Shown: positions 1-8,700, numbered from the stretch's first letter. The stretch is 64,000 bases of DNA from Caballeronia sp. SL2Y3 (GCF_022879575.1 NZ_CP084262.1:186001-250000); one strand, 5' to 3'. Notes: generated by a model not told the origin, from the sequence alone. A program made the numbers and translations.

Positions 1-1379
1 AGCGAGACGACGACCTGCTTCAGTTCTGCGGGCGACAGGCCTTGCAGCGCATCGTTCGCAGGCAGCGTCAGCGTGCCGCCGGCGTGATGCATGGCCGCCG
101 ACACCTCGAACGGTCCGATCGTTCCCACGAAGCGGGCTTGCGCGCTCGGATCGGCGTCTCCGGCAGACGGCAAGTTGACGTACACGTTATAGAAGTAGCC
201 GCCTTGTTTGCCGAGCGACGTGACCATCATCGAGTCGAAGACGATGTTCACATACTTGGCCTGACCGGGCGCTGCCTGGGCGTTCGGGCTGGCGCTCGTG
301 GTCGCCGATGTGGCCGCCGAAGTGGCCGCCGAAGTGGCTGCGGTCGACGTCACCGCCGTTTGCAGAGCCGTCACATCCGACGATGCCAGCGTGACCGCCG
401 CGCTCACCGAGCGTTCAGTGAGCTTGAGATTCGCCACGCCGCCGAGCGAGCGGCGACCGTTCGCGATGGAGCGCGGCCCGGTCGCGCTGAAATTGCCGAT
501 GGTCGGACGGGTGCGGATCGGCGGAATCTGCGCCTGCACGCGGATGATTCTCCCCTCTTGCGCGCTGGGCGGCATCGACGTCGGCAACGCGTTGCTCGCG
601 TACGAATAACCCAGCGCCGAGGGCTGGTACGTCTTCGACTTGGATATCGTGAGTCCGGACGCGTATGTGAACGAGCCGCTCCAGTAGGAATCCGTCGGCG
701 CCGGGTAATTGGTTCGCGCGAGGCCCGCCCAACCGTCGAACAGGCGGTCGACGTTCGCATGGTGCAGGTAGAAGATCGGATCGGTCGGCGACTGCATGTC
801 GGCCATCCATCCACCGATAATGTCGTGTACCGGATTGTGCGGCGCATTCTCGAACGACGCTTCGTACGAATTGCTGGTGCCGCGCTGGAAGTTATTGACC
901 TGCGTCGAGAACGGCGCCATGGTCAGCGCGTTATAGACGTTCGAGTTCACGCGGCCGGACACGTATAACGGATTACCCGTCGCGCTATCGAGAAATTCGG
1001 TCGGAATCGTCGGATGCGCGTAGTAATCCCAATAAGGCAACGTGAGCGAACTGTCTCCACTGACGGTTCGCAGCTGCTGTTCGAAATAATACAGATAGCC
1101 TCGGTGCCACGCGAAGAAGTACGGCTTCATGTGCGGGCAGTAGTTCACATGCACGTTCACCCAGTACGCCCACGAAGTGGGCTTGCTTGCGTCGGTGACG
1201 GCCTTCATCAACTTGATGGCATTGAGAAACGACGCATATTGGGGCGTCGTTTTAAACGTTTGCCATTCGAGGCGGACATGGCCCGTGGTAGCCATGCTGG
1301 GAATGGGAAGCGACATCAACGCCGCAGCGGACGCAGAGCTCTTCAGGAAGGTCCGGCGACTATAGGGGTTCTTTGCCAT
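1..1379 (-). CDS. Tat-exported tyrosinase (type-3 copper oxidase), C-terminus cut by window edge
   Basis: Predicted binuclear copper monooxygenase that oxidises phenols to quinones, acting outside the cytoplasm. The N-terminus carries a twin-arginine signal (SRRTFLK) followed by an Ala/Ser-rich hydrophobic stretch, which fits export of a pre-folded copper enzyme. The CuA region is visible as HMKPYFFAWHRGYLYYFE and the CuB region as PHNPVHD...DPIFYLHHANVDRLFDGW, so the copper-binding histidines appear intact. After the catalytic domain comes an Ala/Thr/Ser linker encoded by a 12-bp tandem repeat, then a C-terminal domain that may shield the active site, as in other tyrosinases. The gene reads off the left edge, so the 3' end and downstream neighbours are unseen. 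Start: ATG at 1377-1379 after a GGAGAATCAAG leader. A palindromic operator-like site lies about 245 bp upstream. The family call is firm; the substrate is unknown. Confidence 0.9.
   Translation of the reverse strand, partial: MAKNPYSRRTFLKSSASAAALMSLPIPSMATTGHVRLEWQTFKTTPQYASFLNAIKLMKAVTDASKPTSWAYWVNVHVNYCPHMKPYFFAWHRGYLYYFEQQLRTVSGDSSLTLPYWDYYAHPTIPTEFLDSATGNPLYVSGRVNSNVYNALTMAPFSTQVNNFQRGTSNSYEASFENAPHNPVHDIIGGWMADMQSPTDPIFYLHHANVDRLFDGWAGLARTNYPAPTDSYWSGSFTYASGLTISKSKTYQPSALGYSYASNALPTSMPPSAQEGRIIRVQAQIPPIRTRPTIGNFSATGPRSIANGRRSLGGVANLKLTERSVSAAVTLASSDVTALQTAVTSTAATSAATSAATSATTSASPNAQAAPGQAKYVNIVFDSMMVTSLGKQGGYFYNVYVNLPSAGDADPSAQARFVGTIGPFEVSAAMHHAGGTLTLPANDALQGLSPAELKQVVVS
307..342 (-). 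repeat. 12-bp tandem repeat in the tyrosinase linker
   Basis: Three consecutive units of the pattern GA[A/T]GTGGC[C/T]GC[C/G] (plus strand) encode repeated Ala-Ala-Thr-Ser on the minus strand. The repeat lies between the copper domain and the C-terminal domain and is likely a length-variable flexible linker. Confidence 0.7.
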
Positions 1380-1620
1380 CTTGATTCTCCTGCGGCTAAA
1401 TCGATGTATTGTGCGCGGGCACGCGTTAGGGGCCGTGTGCACTGGCAGATGCACAAGGCGAGATCATGAGTGCGGTATCGGACCGACCGGACATACGATA
1501 CCCGTCATCGCGCGCGCGGTAAGCCGCAGTTGGCGCCGGAATGTGGCACGCCGCACAATGTTCGGTTGTGCGGGGCGGCGGGTGAAGGGGATTTGAAGGG
1601 AAGGGCCCGGACAGACGCGC

Positions 1621-1642
1621 AATCCGACCGGTCGGTCGGATT
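1621..1642. promoter_or_regulatory. Perfect palindrome, TetR-type operator candidate
   Basis: AATCCGACCG and CGGTCGGATT form a perfect 10-bp inverted repeat separated by GT, containing the fully symmetric core CCGACCGGTCGG. Length and GACCGGTC-like symmetry resemble operators of TetR-family repressors. The site lies in the non-coding region upstream of the tyrosinase gene. No tetR gene is visible in the window, so the binding protein is unknown. Confidence 0.5.
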
Positions 1643-1724
1643 AGTGTGCCGCGGCGCTCGCGCAACGCTTTGTACGTGTGCGCTTCGCTAATCCGCCACT
1701 TGGATTTGCAGATGAAAGACCCGC

Positions 1725-1769
1725 AGGCCCGCTCGGCTCTTGTATTCGTTCTGTTGAGCGGGCGGGCCT
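1725..1769 (-). terminator. Possible stem-loop after the exported-protein gene
   Basis: GCCCGCTC (1727-1734) pairs with GAGCGGGC (1756-1763) around a 21-nt loop; an alternative pairing uses AGGCCCGC (1725-1732) with GCGGGCCT (1762-1769). It sits just past the 3' end of the minus-strand gene ending at 1779. There is no T-tract, so it is only a candidate terminator. Confidence 0.3.
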
Positions 1770-1778
1770 TAGGCGGGA

Positions 1779-2471
1779 TCAATCGTTGTCAAGCTCGGCA
1801 TTCGCATCATTGCGCACGAAGCCGGTATCGTGTAGTTGGAAGGTATCGTGCGGTAGACGTTCACGATCGACCGCAGTCACGCGCCACACGACGCCCTGCG
1901 CGCCGGACCAGATCACGAGCGGCAAGCGGTCCTTCTCGCTCCAGCAGACGCGATGCGTCTCGCCCGCCTGCTCGATCCCATACCACCTGCATGTCGCCAG
2001 GGGCGCGTCGATCTTGGGCGGCGCCTCGGCCGGCACGATGCGGTACGCGCCGACCGGATGCCGCAATCCGTGCGACAGATCGAACCAGTCCGAGAAGCGC
2101 CCCAGACGCACGAGGTTGTTCCGGTCGATGCGCGTCGTGATGCGCTTGTCGTAGTCGACGACGATCATCTGATAATCGGTCGGGTCCGAAGCATCGCGAA
2201 TCACGTACGTGTCGACAGCATCGTCGGTGCGGCGGCGCAGGCGCGACTCGCCATCGCGCCAGACCTGCATCGTGTGCAGGCCGTCGCGCGCCGAATACTT
2301 CACCGTGAAGTGCAGCGTCGGCGGCTCGCCCTGCGCGGAAAACGCGGATTCGAAGGTCGGCGCATGCGCCTTTTTCGGCGCGGCGTGCGCGGAAGAACAG
2401 ATCAGAAACGCGCCGCACAGCGATGCGAGCATCGCCGCGCGGCCGCGCTTAATGGCGAATGGCCTTGGCAT
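1779..2471 (-). CDS. Small exported protein of unknown function
   Basis: A 230-residue protein starting with a basic stretch and a hydrophobic signal segment ending near AHA, so it is predicted to be periplasmic. The mature part is polar with several Trp, Tyr and Asp residues (for example YQMIVVDYDKRITTRIDRNN) and two cysteines in the C-terminal half that might form a disulfide. No named family is recognised. Its start overlaps the 3' end of the upstream phosphodiesterase-like gene by 23 bp, and no Shine-Dalgarno is visible, so translation is probably coupled and the two proteins may act together. An internal ATG at 2430-2432 would also leave a signal-like segment. Confidence 0.75.
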   Translation of the reverse strand: MPRPFAIKRGRAAMLASLCGAFLICSSAHAAPKKAHAPTFESAFSAQGEPPTLHFTVKYSARDGLHTMQVWRDGESRLRRRTDDAVDTYVIRDASDPTDYQMIVVDYDKRITTRIDRNNLVRLGRFSDWFDLSHGLRHPVGAYRIVPAEAPPKIDAPLATCRWYGIEQAGETHRVCWSEKDRLPLVIWSGAQGVVWRVTAVDRERLPHDTFQLHDTGFVRNDANAELDND

Positions 2472-4590
2472 AGTCGAAGTAGCGATAAGTCTTGTTGTCC
2501 ACGGTCAGATCCTTGACCGCGAGGTTGATCGTGTAGGTGCCCTGCGCGAGAGACGTGTCGGCGGTGGCGCCGGTCGGGTCCGTGGGCAGCTCGAAGCGCA
2601 AGCCCGTGGCGACCGAAGGCGGCGTGACCACCGACGCCGCCACGCTCGGCGTCGCGCTGCTCGCGGCATTTTTGAGCGATTCGTTGATGATGCGCCCGTC
2701 GGCCTGCGGCATCGACAGACCGAGCAGATAGGCGACCGTCGGCGCGACATCGACGTTGCCGGTCGGCGTGCTGACGACCGTCGACGGCTTGAACGACGGA
2801 CCGTTCGCGATCAGCGTGTTGTGCACGTCGTTGACGCCGAAGCTGCCGTGCATGCCGCGCTGTCCGCCCACGCTCTCGAACTCGATGCCGGGCATGCCTT
2901 GCACGCTCGTCTGGTCGTCCCACGTGAAGCTCGCGACCACGTCCGGCTGGCCGTTGTTCTGGCGCTGGGCGTTTTCGAGGTTCACCATCGACATCGGCAG
3001 GGTGCCCGGCAGGTTGCCGTAGCGGCTATCCACGAAGATCGCGCCGAACTCTTCGCGCTGTTGCAGCACTTGCACGAGCTTGCGAACGGTGGCGGGATCG
3101 TGGCCCGGCACGTAGAAGTAGTCGGAGCCGCCGTTCGCCGCAATGACGATGCCGTTCGCCGGCAAGCTGCCGACCGCCGGCACCTTGAAGCTCGCGACGG
3201 GCGTTGGCAGGTTGGCGCTGATCGCCTGATATTTCGTGTTGGCCGCGCCGCACAGCGTGCCGGTCGTATCGTTCTTCAGAGGCACCGTGGGCGTGCCGTT
3301 CGCCGTCAGACCGTACATGGCCGACGTGACGCAGCCCGAGCCGTCGTAGGCGTTGAAGCCGCGGAAGGTGAGGAGGTCGGCGGAGCGCACGTCGCCGGAA
3401 AACGAGTAGCCGTTCGCGTTGACGGCGCCGAGCGCGGCGGCGTCGGCGCCGCTCGTCGAGCCGTTGACGGGGCTGCCCGAAGGCGGCGTCGCGGACGGCG
3501 TGATGGCGCGCAGCGGATACAGCGCGAGCGGACCCGACACGCTCGAATGCCCGTGGTCCGATACGACGACGATATTGGTCGTCTCGTAGAGATTGTTGGC
3601 TTTCAGGCCTGCGATCAGCTCGCCGAGCCGCGCGTCTTGCGAACGCAGGCCGGCCTTCATGTTCGACGTGCCGGGACCATAGCCGTGCTCCACGTTATCC
3701 GGCGTGCGGAACCAGATGAGCGACAGCATGGGCTGCTTCTTCGGCAGGATGTACTGCGTGAAGACGGACATCATGTACTTGTTGGCCGCGTCTTCCGGCG
3801 CGCCTTGCGTCGTGTCGGCGCTGTCGCGCGCGGCGACCGTGAGCTTGCCTGCCGGGTCGTAGGCCGTGGTGTTGAACGTGACGTAGCCGGCGCGCGCGGT
3901 CGGATCGCCGTTGCTGGAAGCGAGCGTGACGGCGTCGTTGCCGGAATAGCCGAACACCGTATTCTTCGGCACGGCGATGTTCGCGGCCTGAAGTTCGGAG
4001 ACGAGGCTGCGCGGCTGCACGGTGTTTTCGTCGAGGAAGTAGCCGCCCTGATTCAGGTTCTGAATGTACGCCGCGCCGGATTTGCCGATGGCGGCCGTCA
4101 CGATGCCGGCGGCCTGCGCGGTGGCAAACAGGCTTTTGACGAGCAGCAACTGGCCGCCGTAGTAGTTATTGAGCGTGGTCAGGACTTGATAGTCCTCGGT
4201 GAACACGGGATCGACGTAATCCTGACTCGCGCCCGAAGCCGACTTGCCGACGGGGATCGTGTTCGACGCGCCTTGCGGCGGCGTCCAGAAGGTATTGCCG
4301 TAGAAGCCGCTCGTCTTCGGGAACGAGCCCGTCGCGAACGACGAGCCGTTCATCATCGTGAAGGTCGGATACGTCGAGTGATTGTCGGTGAAGTTGACGC
4401 CGGCCTGACGGAGCGCGTAGAGATTCGGCGTATCCGCTTGGGTGACCGAGTCAGGGCGCAGCCCGTCCCACACCATGATGACGGTGCGCGTGGCCTGCTG
4501 AGGGTTCGGATGCGACGCATCATGTCCGCCGCAACCGAGTAAAGACACACTGCCCACCAGGGCCATCGACCAGAAACGCAGGCTCGCCAT
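2449..4590 (-). CDS. Alkaline-phosphatase-superfamily lipoprotein (nucleotide pyrophosphatase/phosphodiesterase-like)
   Basis: Predicted metal-dependent phosphodiesterase or phosphatase, lipid-anchored in the envelope. The start at 4590 has a good GGAG ribosome site and gives a lipoprotein signal ending in LLGC. Superfamily landmarks are visible: the first metal Asp in VIMVWDGLRPDSVT, the nucleophile region NHSTYPTF followed by ATGSFPKTSGFYGN (nucleophile probably the Thr of STYP), and the late metal motif SDHGHSS. At about 713 residues it is longer than the minimal enzyme and has a C-terminal region after the catalytic core, as well as a Ser/Pro-rich stretch. It overlaps the following small exported-protein gene and forms a two-gene unit with it. 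The substrate (nucleotide, phospholipid or other phosphoester) cannot be read from sequence. Confidence 0.85.
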   Translation of the reverse strand: MASLRFWSMALVGSVSLLGCGGHDASHPNPQQATRTVIMVWDGLRPDSVTQADTPNLYALRQAGVNFTDNHSTYPTFTMMNGSSFATGSFPKTSGFYGNTFWTPPQGASNTIPVGKSASGASQDYVDPVFTEDYQVLTTLNNYYGGQLLLVKSLFATAQAAGIVTAAIGKSGAAYIQNLNQGGYFLDENTVQPRSLVSELQAANIAVPKNTVFGYSGNDAVTLASSNGDPTARAGYVTFNTTAYDPAGKLTVAARDSADTTQGAPEDAANKYMMSVFTQYILPKKQPMLSLIWFRTPDNVEHGYGPGTSNMKAGLRSQDARLGELIAGLKANNLYETTNIVVVSDHGHSSVSGPLALYPLRAITPSATPPSGSPVNGSTSGADAAALGAVNANGYSFSGDVRSADLLTFRGFNAYDGSGCVTSAMYGLTANGTPTVPLKNDTTGTLCGAANTKYQAISANLPTPVASFKVPAVGSLPANGIVIAANGGSDYFYVPGHDPATVRKLVQVLQQREEFGAIFVDSRYGNLPGTLPMSMVNLENAQRQNNGQPDVVASFTWDDQTSVQGMPGIEFESVGGQRGMHGSFGVNDVHNTLIANGPSFKPSTVVSTPTGNVDVAPTVAYLLGLSMPQADGRIINESLKNAASSATPSVAASVVTPPSVATGLRFELPTDPTGATADTSLAQGTYTINLAVKDLTVDNKTYRYFDYAKAIRH

Positions 4591-4837
4591 TCGATTTGCT
4601 CCGTTAGTCTTCAACATCGTTTAGAGCAGCGAGGCTAAAGACGCAGGATTACAAGGAAGTGACAATGCTTGCGATTGTCTACTTCGGGCGCTGGGGGGAT
4701 GGGAGCGATACGTTGAATGGACGCTGGAGGCGTCGAGTGCGATGCTTCGGGCGAAAGAGGAGTCGAGACTTAGCTCTTGCCTTTGTGTGTCTGTCCAGAT
4801 TGGACAGGATCAATGCTCAGTGCACGCGAACGCCCAG

Positions 4838-4993
4838 ATGGAACCGATGACCATTGCCATCGACCTGGCCAAGCGCTTTTTCCACATTCACTATGTTGAG
4901 CCTGAGACTGGCGCGATTTACCGCAAGCTGCTCAAACGCGCCCGAGTGAGACGCGCGGCAAATTGCTCTAGCCGCTGTGAGTTTGTCCGTTAG
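4838..4993 (+). pseudogene. IS110-family transposase N-terminal remnant
   Basis: The reading frame encodes MTIAIDLAKRFFHIHYVEPE and continues YRKLLKRARV before diverging and stopping. This matches the start of IS110-type DEDD transposases (first catalytic Asp in the IDLAK motif, then the H-x-V-D/E-x-E-T-G and LKRA segments). The full family protein is over 300 residues; here only about 35 recognisable residues remain, so it is a dead fragment. No partner fragment or intact IS end was found nearby. Confidence 0.75.
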
Positions 4994-5034
4994 AACGTCC
5001 CCGCCAGCGCTCGGATGCCGACGCACGTAGGCGC

Positions 5035-6216
5035 TTATGCAAGCGCCATTGCTGAACCCGTGTCGCTGAACCGATAACCTCCGCCGGCCCGCTTCGCTTC
5101 ATACATCGCCGCGTCGGCCCTCTTCAGAAGGCCCCCAAGTGACTCGCCCGCCGCCTCGCGCGTGGCGATTCCGATGCTCAAGCCGACCGGTAAGAAGTCA
5201 TCGGCCAGCGGCCGGACTGCGGAAAGAAGCCGGTTGCATAGATGGCCGATCTGCTGACGATTCTCGAGTCCGGGGGCGATAAGAACGAACTCGTCTCCGC
5301 CGACTCGGGCAAGGGTGTCCCCTGAGCGCGTGACATCCCTAAGCAGGTCGGCGACGCGGCGCAGGAGGGCGTCTCCGGTCGCATGGCCCAACTCGTCATT
5401 GACGGACTTGAAGCCATCGAGGTCGATAAATAGTGCGGTGACGGGACCGCCAGCGTCGCTCGGGCCGTCCTTCAATTGATCCAGCGTCCGGTCGAGCTCC
5501 CGCCGATTCGGCAGTCCGGTCAATGCGTCGCGGTACGCTGCGCGACTCATCCGCTCGGTGCCACGCACTACGCCCCGGAATGCCCTCCGTTGCATCCTGA
5601 AAGCGAAGGCGAGCAGTGCTGCGACGGCAACCAGTAGCCCGGCAAAAGCAAAGCCGGTCAACTCGACACGGACAGTCTCGTCAGCAAGCCCCGCAACTCT
5701 CCTGTCCTCACACTCGGCGGCAAGCTGGGCGATCTGCTCGCGTATCCGGTCCATGGATTCCTTGCCTGCATTGGTCCTCACGACGCGCATCGCATCGTTG
5801 TACCGCCCGTCTCTTTCAAGCTCGATCGTCAGCGTGAGCTCGTCCAACTTCTTCTTCAGATCCGCGCCAATGTCTTTCAGCGCCGCTTGCTGCTGCGCGC
5901 GCCGCAGTGACTGAGTCAATTCCTGCAGCGATGTCAATGCTTGAGCTTTGCCACTCTCGAACGGGTCGAGATAGAGTTGGCTGCCGGTCAAAAGATAACC
6001 ACGTTGACTGGTTTCTGCCCGCTCGACGCCGCTGAGCAGAGCGTTGCTTTGCTTGATAAGGGCCGAAGCGCGGTTCTCCAGGCGAACATCGTCGATGACC
6101 GCGCGCGCCTGAAACACCGATGCGATCGCGCAGGCTATGAGCACGGCGACGATGACCGCGTAGATCATCATGGAGCGCCGGTGCTCTACGGCGATGGTTT
6201 CTCGAATGTCAGTCAT
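5035..6216 (-). CDS. CHASE3-GGDEF diguanylate cyclase
   Basis: Predicted inner-membrane enzyme making cyclic di-GMP from two GTP. From the preferred start (ATG at 6214-6216, MTDIRETIAVEHRR) it has a transmembrane segment, a periplasmic helical region typical of CHASE3 (about residues 30-180, with the hallmark RGYLLTG), a second transmembrane helix, then a GGDEF domain beginning at YRDALTGLPNR. The catalytic motif GGDEF is intact, and an RxxD inhibitory site (RSGD) sits exactly five residues before it, so product feedback inhibition is expected. No EAL domain is present. It lies 18 kb from the c-di-GMP-dependent cellulose operon and could feed it, although that link is inference. A longer start at 6282 is possible but less likely. 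Confidence 0.92.
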   Translation of the reverse strand: MTDIRETIAVEHRRSMMIYAVIVAVLIACAIASVFQARAVIDDVRLENRASALIKQSNALLSGVERAETSQRGYLLTGSQLYLDPFESGKAQALTSLQELTQSLRRAQQQAALKDIGADLKKKLDELTLTIELERDGRYNDAMRVVRTNAGKESMDRIREQIAQLAAECEDRRVAGLADETVRVELTGFAFAGLLVAVAALLAFAFRMQRRAFRGVVRGTERMSRAAYRDALTGLPNRRELDRTLDQLKDGPSDAGGPVTALFIDLDGFKSVNDELGHATGDALLRRVADLLRDVTRSGDTLARVGGDEFVLIAPGLENRQQIGHLCNRLLSAVRPLADDFLPVGLSIGIATREAAGESLGGLLKRADAAMYEAKRAGGGYRFSDTGSAMALA

Positions 6217-6451
6217 TTTTGTCGGAAAGGACCCGCCACTGATTGCGCGCGACCATACCGATTTTACTGTCGGACCGCACAAACAGAAGGGCGAATAGGC
6301 AGGTTTTCCACTGTTTTCTCGCGACGCCGAGAGAGAATCAGGAAAGTGTTACCTTCTCAGTGGTTTTCGCCAGCTGACCGACACCGACTCGGGCTAACGG
6401 CAGTGCAAGCTGGCGCGCTCGAAACGGCGCGCGACGGCGAGGCGAAGTCAG

Positions 6452-6706
6452 CTACGCATGTCGAAATACTTTGCCGACCAAGCTGTCATAGTCGGCGGGT
6501 TCAGTTCGGACAATCGATACGATCATCTGTGCGAACGCGGTATCCGGCAGCAGCTCATTCGCCAATACGCGTGCGGTACGCAGCGAGACGACGTTGCGTA
6601 CGGGCTGCGGATTCATCTCGTCGCTAATGGAGAATATGAATCGGTGAAGCTCGCCTGAGTCCGATTCTGCGGCTTCGTGAGCGTGGATCGTCGCTTTGAC
6701 ATGCAT
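6452..6706 (-). CDS. Small hypothetical protein (84 residues)
   Basis: Starts at ATG 6704-6706 behind a strong ribosome site (AAGGAGAAGGAGTCACG). The 84-residue product has no signal peptide or transmembrane helix and no family was recognised; the middle part reads as an alternating beta/helix pattern (HRFIFSISDEMNPQPVRNVV). It is divergent from the lipoprotein gene at 6958, with 251 bp between them. The good ribosome site and codon use are the main reasons to call it a gene. Confidence 0.55.
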   Translation of the reverse strand: MHVKATIHAHEAAESDSGELHRFIFSISDEMNPQPVRNVVSLRTARVLANELLPDTAFAQMIVSIVRTEPADYDSLVGKVFRHA

Positions 6707-6957
6707 CGTGACTCCTTCTCCTTTCGTCGCGAACAACCTGATCAGTCTGAGCATAGACGATTCCTGGACGACGCGCGTTTTGGCCAAACGCCGGCGCGGT
6801 TCGCTCGCCCGCTATCCGCAACGTTGGCTGCATGACGCGCTTGGCGCAGCTCTTCTCCTCAAGGTTTCCGTCGTATTGCCGATATTCACGTGCCGACGAA
6901 GAGCGCCATCCGCGATTCGTCGCGCCCGATAACAGATAACAACACCGACGAGGGGTT

Positions 6958-7350
6958 ATGAAGAAGTTCGCATTCGCCGCTGCTATTGCCGCAGCCACTT
7001 TCGCACTGGCTGGCTGCGCCGGCACCGGTAACGATTCGCTGCGCTCGGAAACAGAGGCGACCGTGTCGACGAAAATCGTCGACGGCAAGACAACGAAGGA
7101 CGAGGTCCGCAGCATGTTCGGATCGCCCCTGAAAACTGAGTTCACCGACGGGGGATTGGAAATCTGGCACTATGAGCTGACCAAGCTGCATTCGGATGCA
7201 GTCAACTTCATTCCGGTCGTCAACCTCTTGGGCTCCAGCGCGAGCGGCAAGAAGAAAGAGTTGGTCGTTCTGTTCTCCACCGATAACATCGTGAAGCGCT
7301 ATTCGATGAGCGAATCAGTCGTCTCGCACAAGACCGGCATTTTCAATTAG
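6958..7350 (+). CDS. BamE/SmpA-like small outer-membrane lipoprotein
   Basis: A 130-residue lipoprotein with signal MKKFAFAAAIAAATFALAGC, where LAGC is the lipobox. The mature part contains IVDGKTTKDEVRSMFGSP, which matches the fold signature of SmpA/OmlA/BamE-like proteins (an I-x-G-x-T-x-x-E-V-x-x-x-F/L-G-x-P pattern). Family members often scaffold outer-membrane proteins, but this is a divergent paralogue and not the housekeeping BamE. The start is supported by GAGGGG upstream. It is followed by an entericidin-like gene after 170 bp. Confidence 0.75.
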   Translation: MKKFAFAAAIAAATFALAGCAGTGNDSLRSETEATVSTKIVDGKTTKDEVRSMFGSPLKTEFTDGGLEIWHYELTKLHSDAVNFIPVVNLLGSSASGKKKELVVLFSTDNIVKRYSMSESVVSHKTGIFN

Positions 7351-7520
7351 GAACAAGGCGCGAGACGCTAGGCGCCCGGAGCAGCCGCTCGCGCGGATAT
7401 TCTGGGCTGTCCGGCTTGGTTCGTTCGGTCCCGAGGGCGGAGTGCTTTGAAGCTGAAAGAATCCAACCACTGGTCCCGGGCGCGCGCAAAATCGACAACC
7501 ACTGCATAAGGAACAACGAA

Positions 7521-7652
7521 ATGCCCCGACGCTTTCTCACTCTGCTGATCATCGTCTCGGCGCTGGTCGGGTTGTCGGCTTGTAATACGGTCGCTGGTTT
7601 CGGGCGGGATGTCACTGATTCGGCGAACGCCGTTAAGCGCGTCGTTTTCTGA
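7521..7652 (+). CDS. Entericidin A/B-family small lipoprotein
   Basis: A 43-residue lipoprotein. The signal ends in LSAC, after which the mature peptide NTVAGFGRDVTDSANAVKR matches the entericidin pattern (CNTVxGxGxDV...AGxAI). Entericidins are stress-induced small cell-envelope lipoproteins; in enterobacteria the EcnA/EcnB pair acts as an antidote and toxin. Only one member is present here, so a toxin-antidote pair is not supported. The ribosome site is AAGGAA about 9 nt before ATG. Confidence 0.85.
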   Translation: MPRRFLTLLIIVSALVGLSACNTVAGFGRDVTDSANAVKRVVF

Positions 7653-7965
7653 ATCGCCGCCGCATTGCTTGCTGACGGCGGCGAGGGGACTGGACGGCGC
7701 TTCAGTGTGCTCGTGAACAACGTCTGATGCAGCGCGCAGCCTGGCGATGACGGCCATGGTTCTTCGAACGGGCCGGGTTCTGCACCGACTCAACGCCGTT
7801 TAGTCAAATACCGCGGCCAACTCCGGGTGACCGCATAGTCTCGACCCGGCCGGTAAGGTGGCCACCGGCGGGAAAACCCACCGTACGAGGTAACGCGAGC
7901 GATAGCTGCGTCATTAGCACGAGACAAGGCGCGAACCCCGACGCGCCGTCTCATAGTTAGGTATC
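7653..7965. other. Gene-free region between the entericidin gene and the Crp/Fnr gene
   Basis: About 310 bp between two convergent genes. It holds the stem-loop at 7655-7683 right after the entericidin gene. Nothing else was recognised. Confidence 0.5.
7655..7683 (+). terminator. GC-rich stem-loop after the entericidin gene
   Basis: CGCCGCCG (7655-7662) and CGGCGGCG (7676-7683) form a perfect 8-bp stem with a 13-nt loop three bases after the stop codon. It lacks a T-tract, so termination is plausible but unproven. Confidence 0.45.
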
Positions 7966-8700
7966 CTACGCAAGTGCATCCGCCTGACGCGTCCCCGGCA
8001 GCATCCGATCGAACTCGCGCTTGACGATGCCATAGCACTCGCACGAGCGCGCTTCGAGGGCCGTCCGGTCGAGCAGCTTGACGCATCCGCGCGTGTTATG
8101 GACAAGCCCCGCGTCGTGCAGCTTCCCGATCGCTTCGGTGACCCCTTCGCGACGCACACCGAGCATGTCGGCGATCGATTGCTGCGTGACTCGCATCTCG
8201 TCCGACCGTACACGGTCCGCTTGAATCAGGAGCCACCGGCACACTTGCTTGCTCAGCGCGTGATGGCGATTGCACGCGGCGGTCTGGGCCACTTGTGTGA
8301 GCAGCGCTTGCATATACAGAAGCGTGATGCGCCGGAGCAGGTCCGAGCGGCCGAAGTGCTCTCTGAGTGCGCTGGCGGTCATGCGGTACGCCGACCCTGC
8401 TACCTGTACCTGCACGCGCGCGGGCATGGTGTCCCCGCCGGTCAAAACCGGCACGCCAGTCATGCCTTCGCGTCCGATTGCCGCCACTTCGACGCTGCCG
8501 CCGTCTTCCATCGTGTGCAACATCGTGATGACTGCTGTCGTCGGGAAGTACACGTGGTGGATGCGTTTGCCCGAGTCGCAAATAAGCTGCCCCGCGCGCA
8601 GCTGAACGAGTTCGAGGTCTGCTGCTACGAGTTCCCATTCCAGCGAGGGAAGGGCGCCCAGCAAATGATTGCCGTGAAGGTCCGACTTGAATGTCAACAT
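7966..8700 (-). CDS. Crp/Fnr-family transcriptional regulator
   Basis: A 244-residue regulator with an N-terminal cyclic-nucleotide-type beta-roll (LRAGQLICDSGKRIHHVYFP, then EVAAIGREGMTGVPV) and a C-terminal winged helix (TQQSIADMLGVRREGVTEAIGKL). It lacks the N-terminal cysteine cluster of FNR, and the phosphate-binding cassette is not the classical CRP one, so its ligand is unknown. The preferred start is ATG 8698-8700 (MLTFKSDLHGN); the frame stays open upstream, but that part overlaps a promoter-like element. It is probably transcribed alone. Confidence 0.9.
   Translation of the reverse strand: MLTFKSDLHGNHLLGALPSLEWELVAADLELVQLRAGQLICDSGKRIHHVYFPTTAVITMLHTMEDGGSVEVAAIGREGMTGVPVLTGGDTMPARVQVQVAGSAYRMTASALREHFGRSDLLRRITLLYMQALLTQVAQTAACNRHHALSKQVCRWLLIQADRVRSDEMRVTQQSIADMLGVRREGVTEAIGKLHDAGLVHNTRGCVKLLDRTALEARSCECYGIVKREFDRMLPGTRQADALA

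Larger units (their letters stand above)
1380..1778. other. Gene-free region upstream of the tyrosinase
   Basis: About 400 bp without a convincing gene on either strand. It holds the perfect palindrome at 1621-1642 and an inverted repeat at 1725-1769, both listed separately. It should contain the tyrosinase promoter, but no clear sigma-70 pair was recognised. Confidence 0.5.

Noticed and set aside
1426..1782. 118-codon minus-strand frame upstream of the tyrosinase gene
   Set aside because: No ribosome site or motif, and it spans the palindrome and the stem-loop; not credible as a gene.
2209..4542. Long open frame on the plus strand opposite the phosphodiesterase-like gene
   Set aside because: Arg/Ala/Val-rich composition with no motif, fully antisense to a well-supported lipoprotein gene; a high-GC shadow frame.
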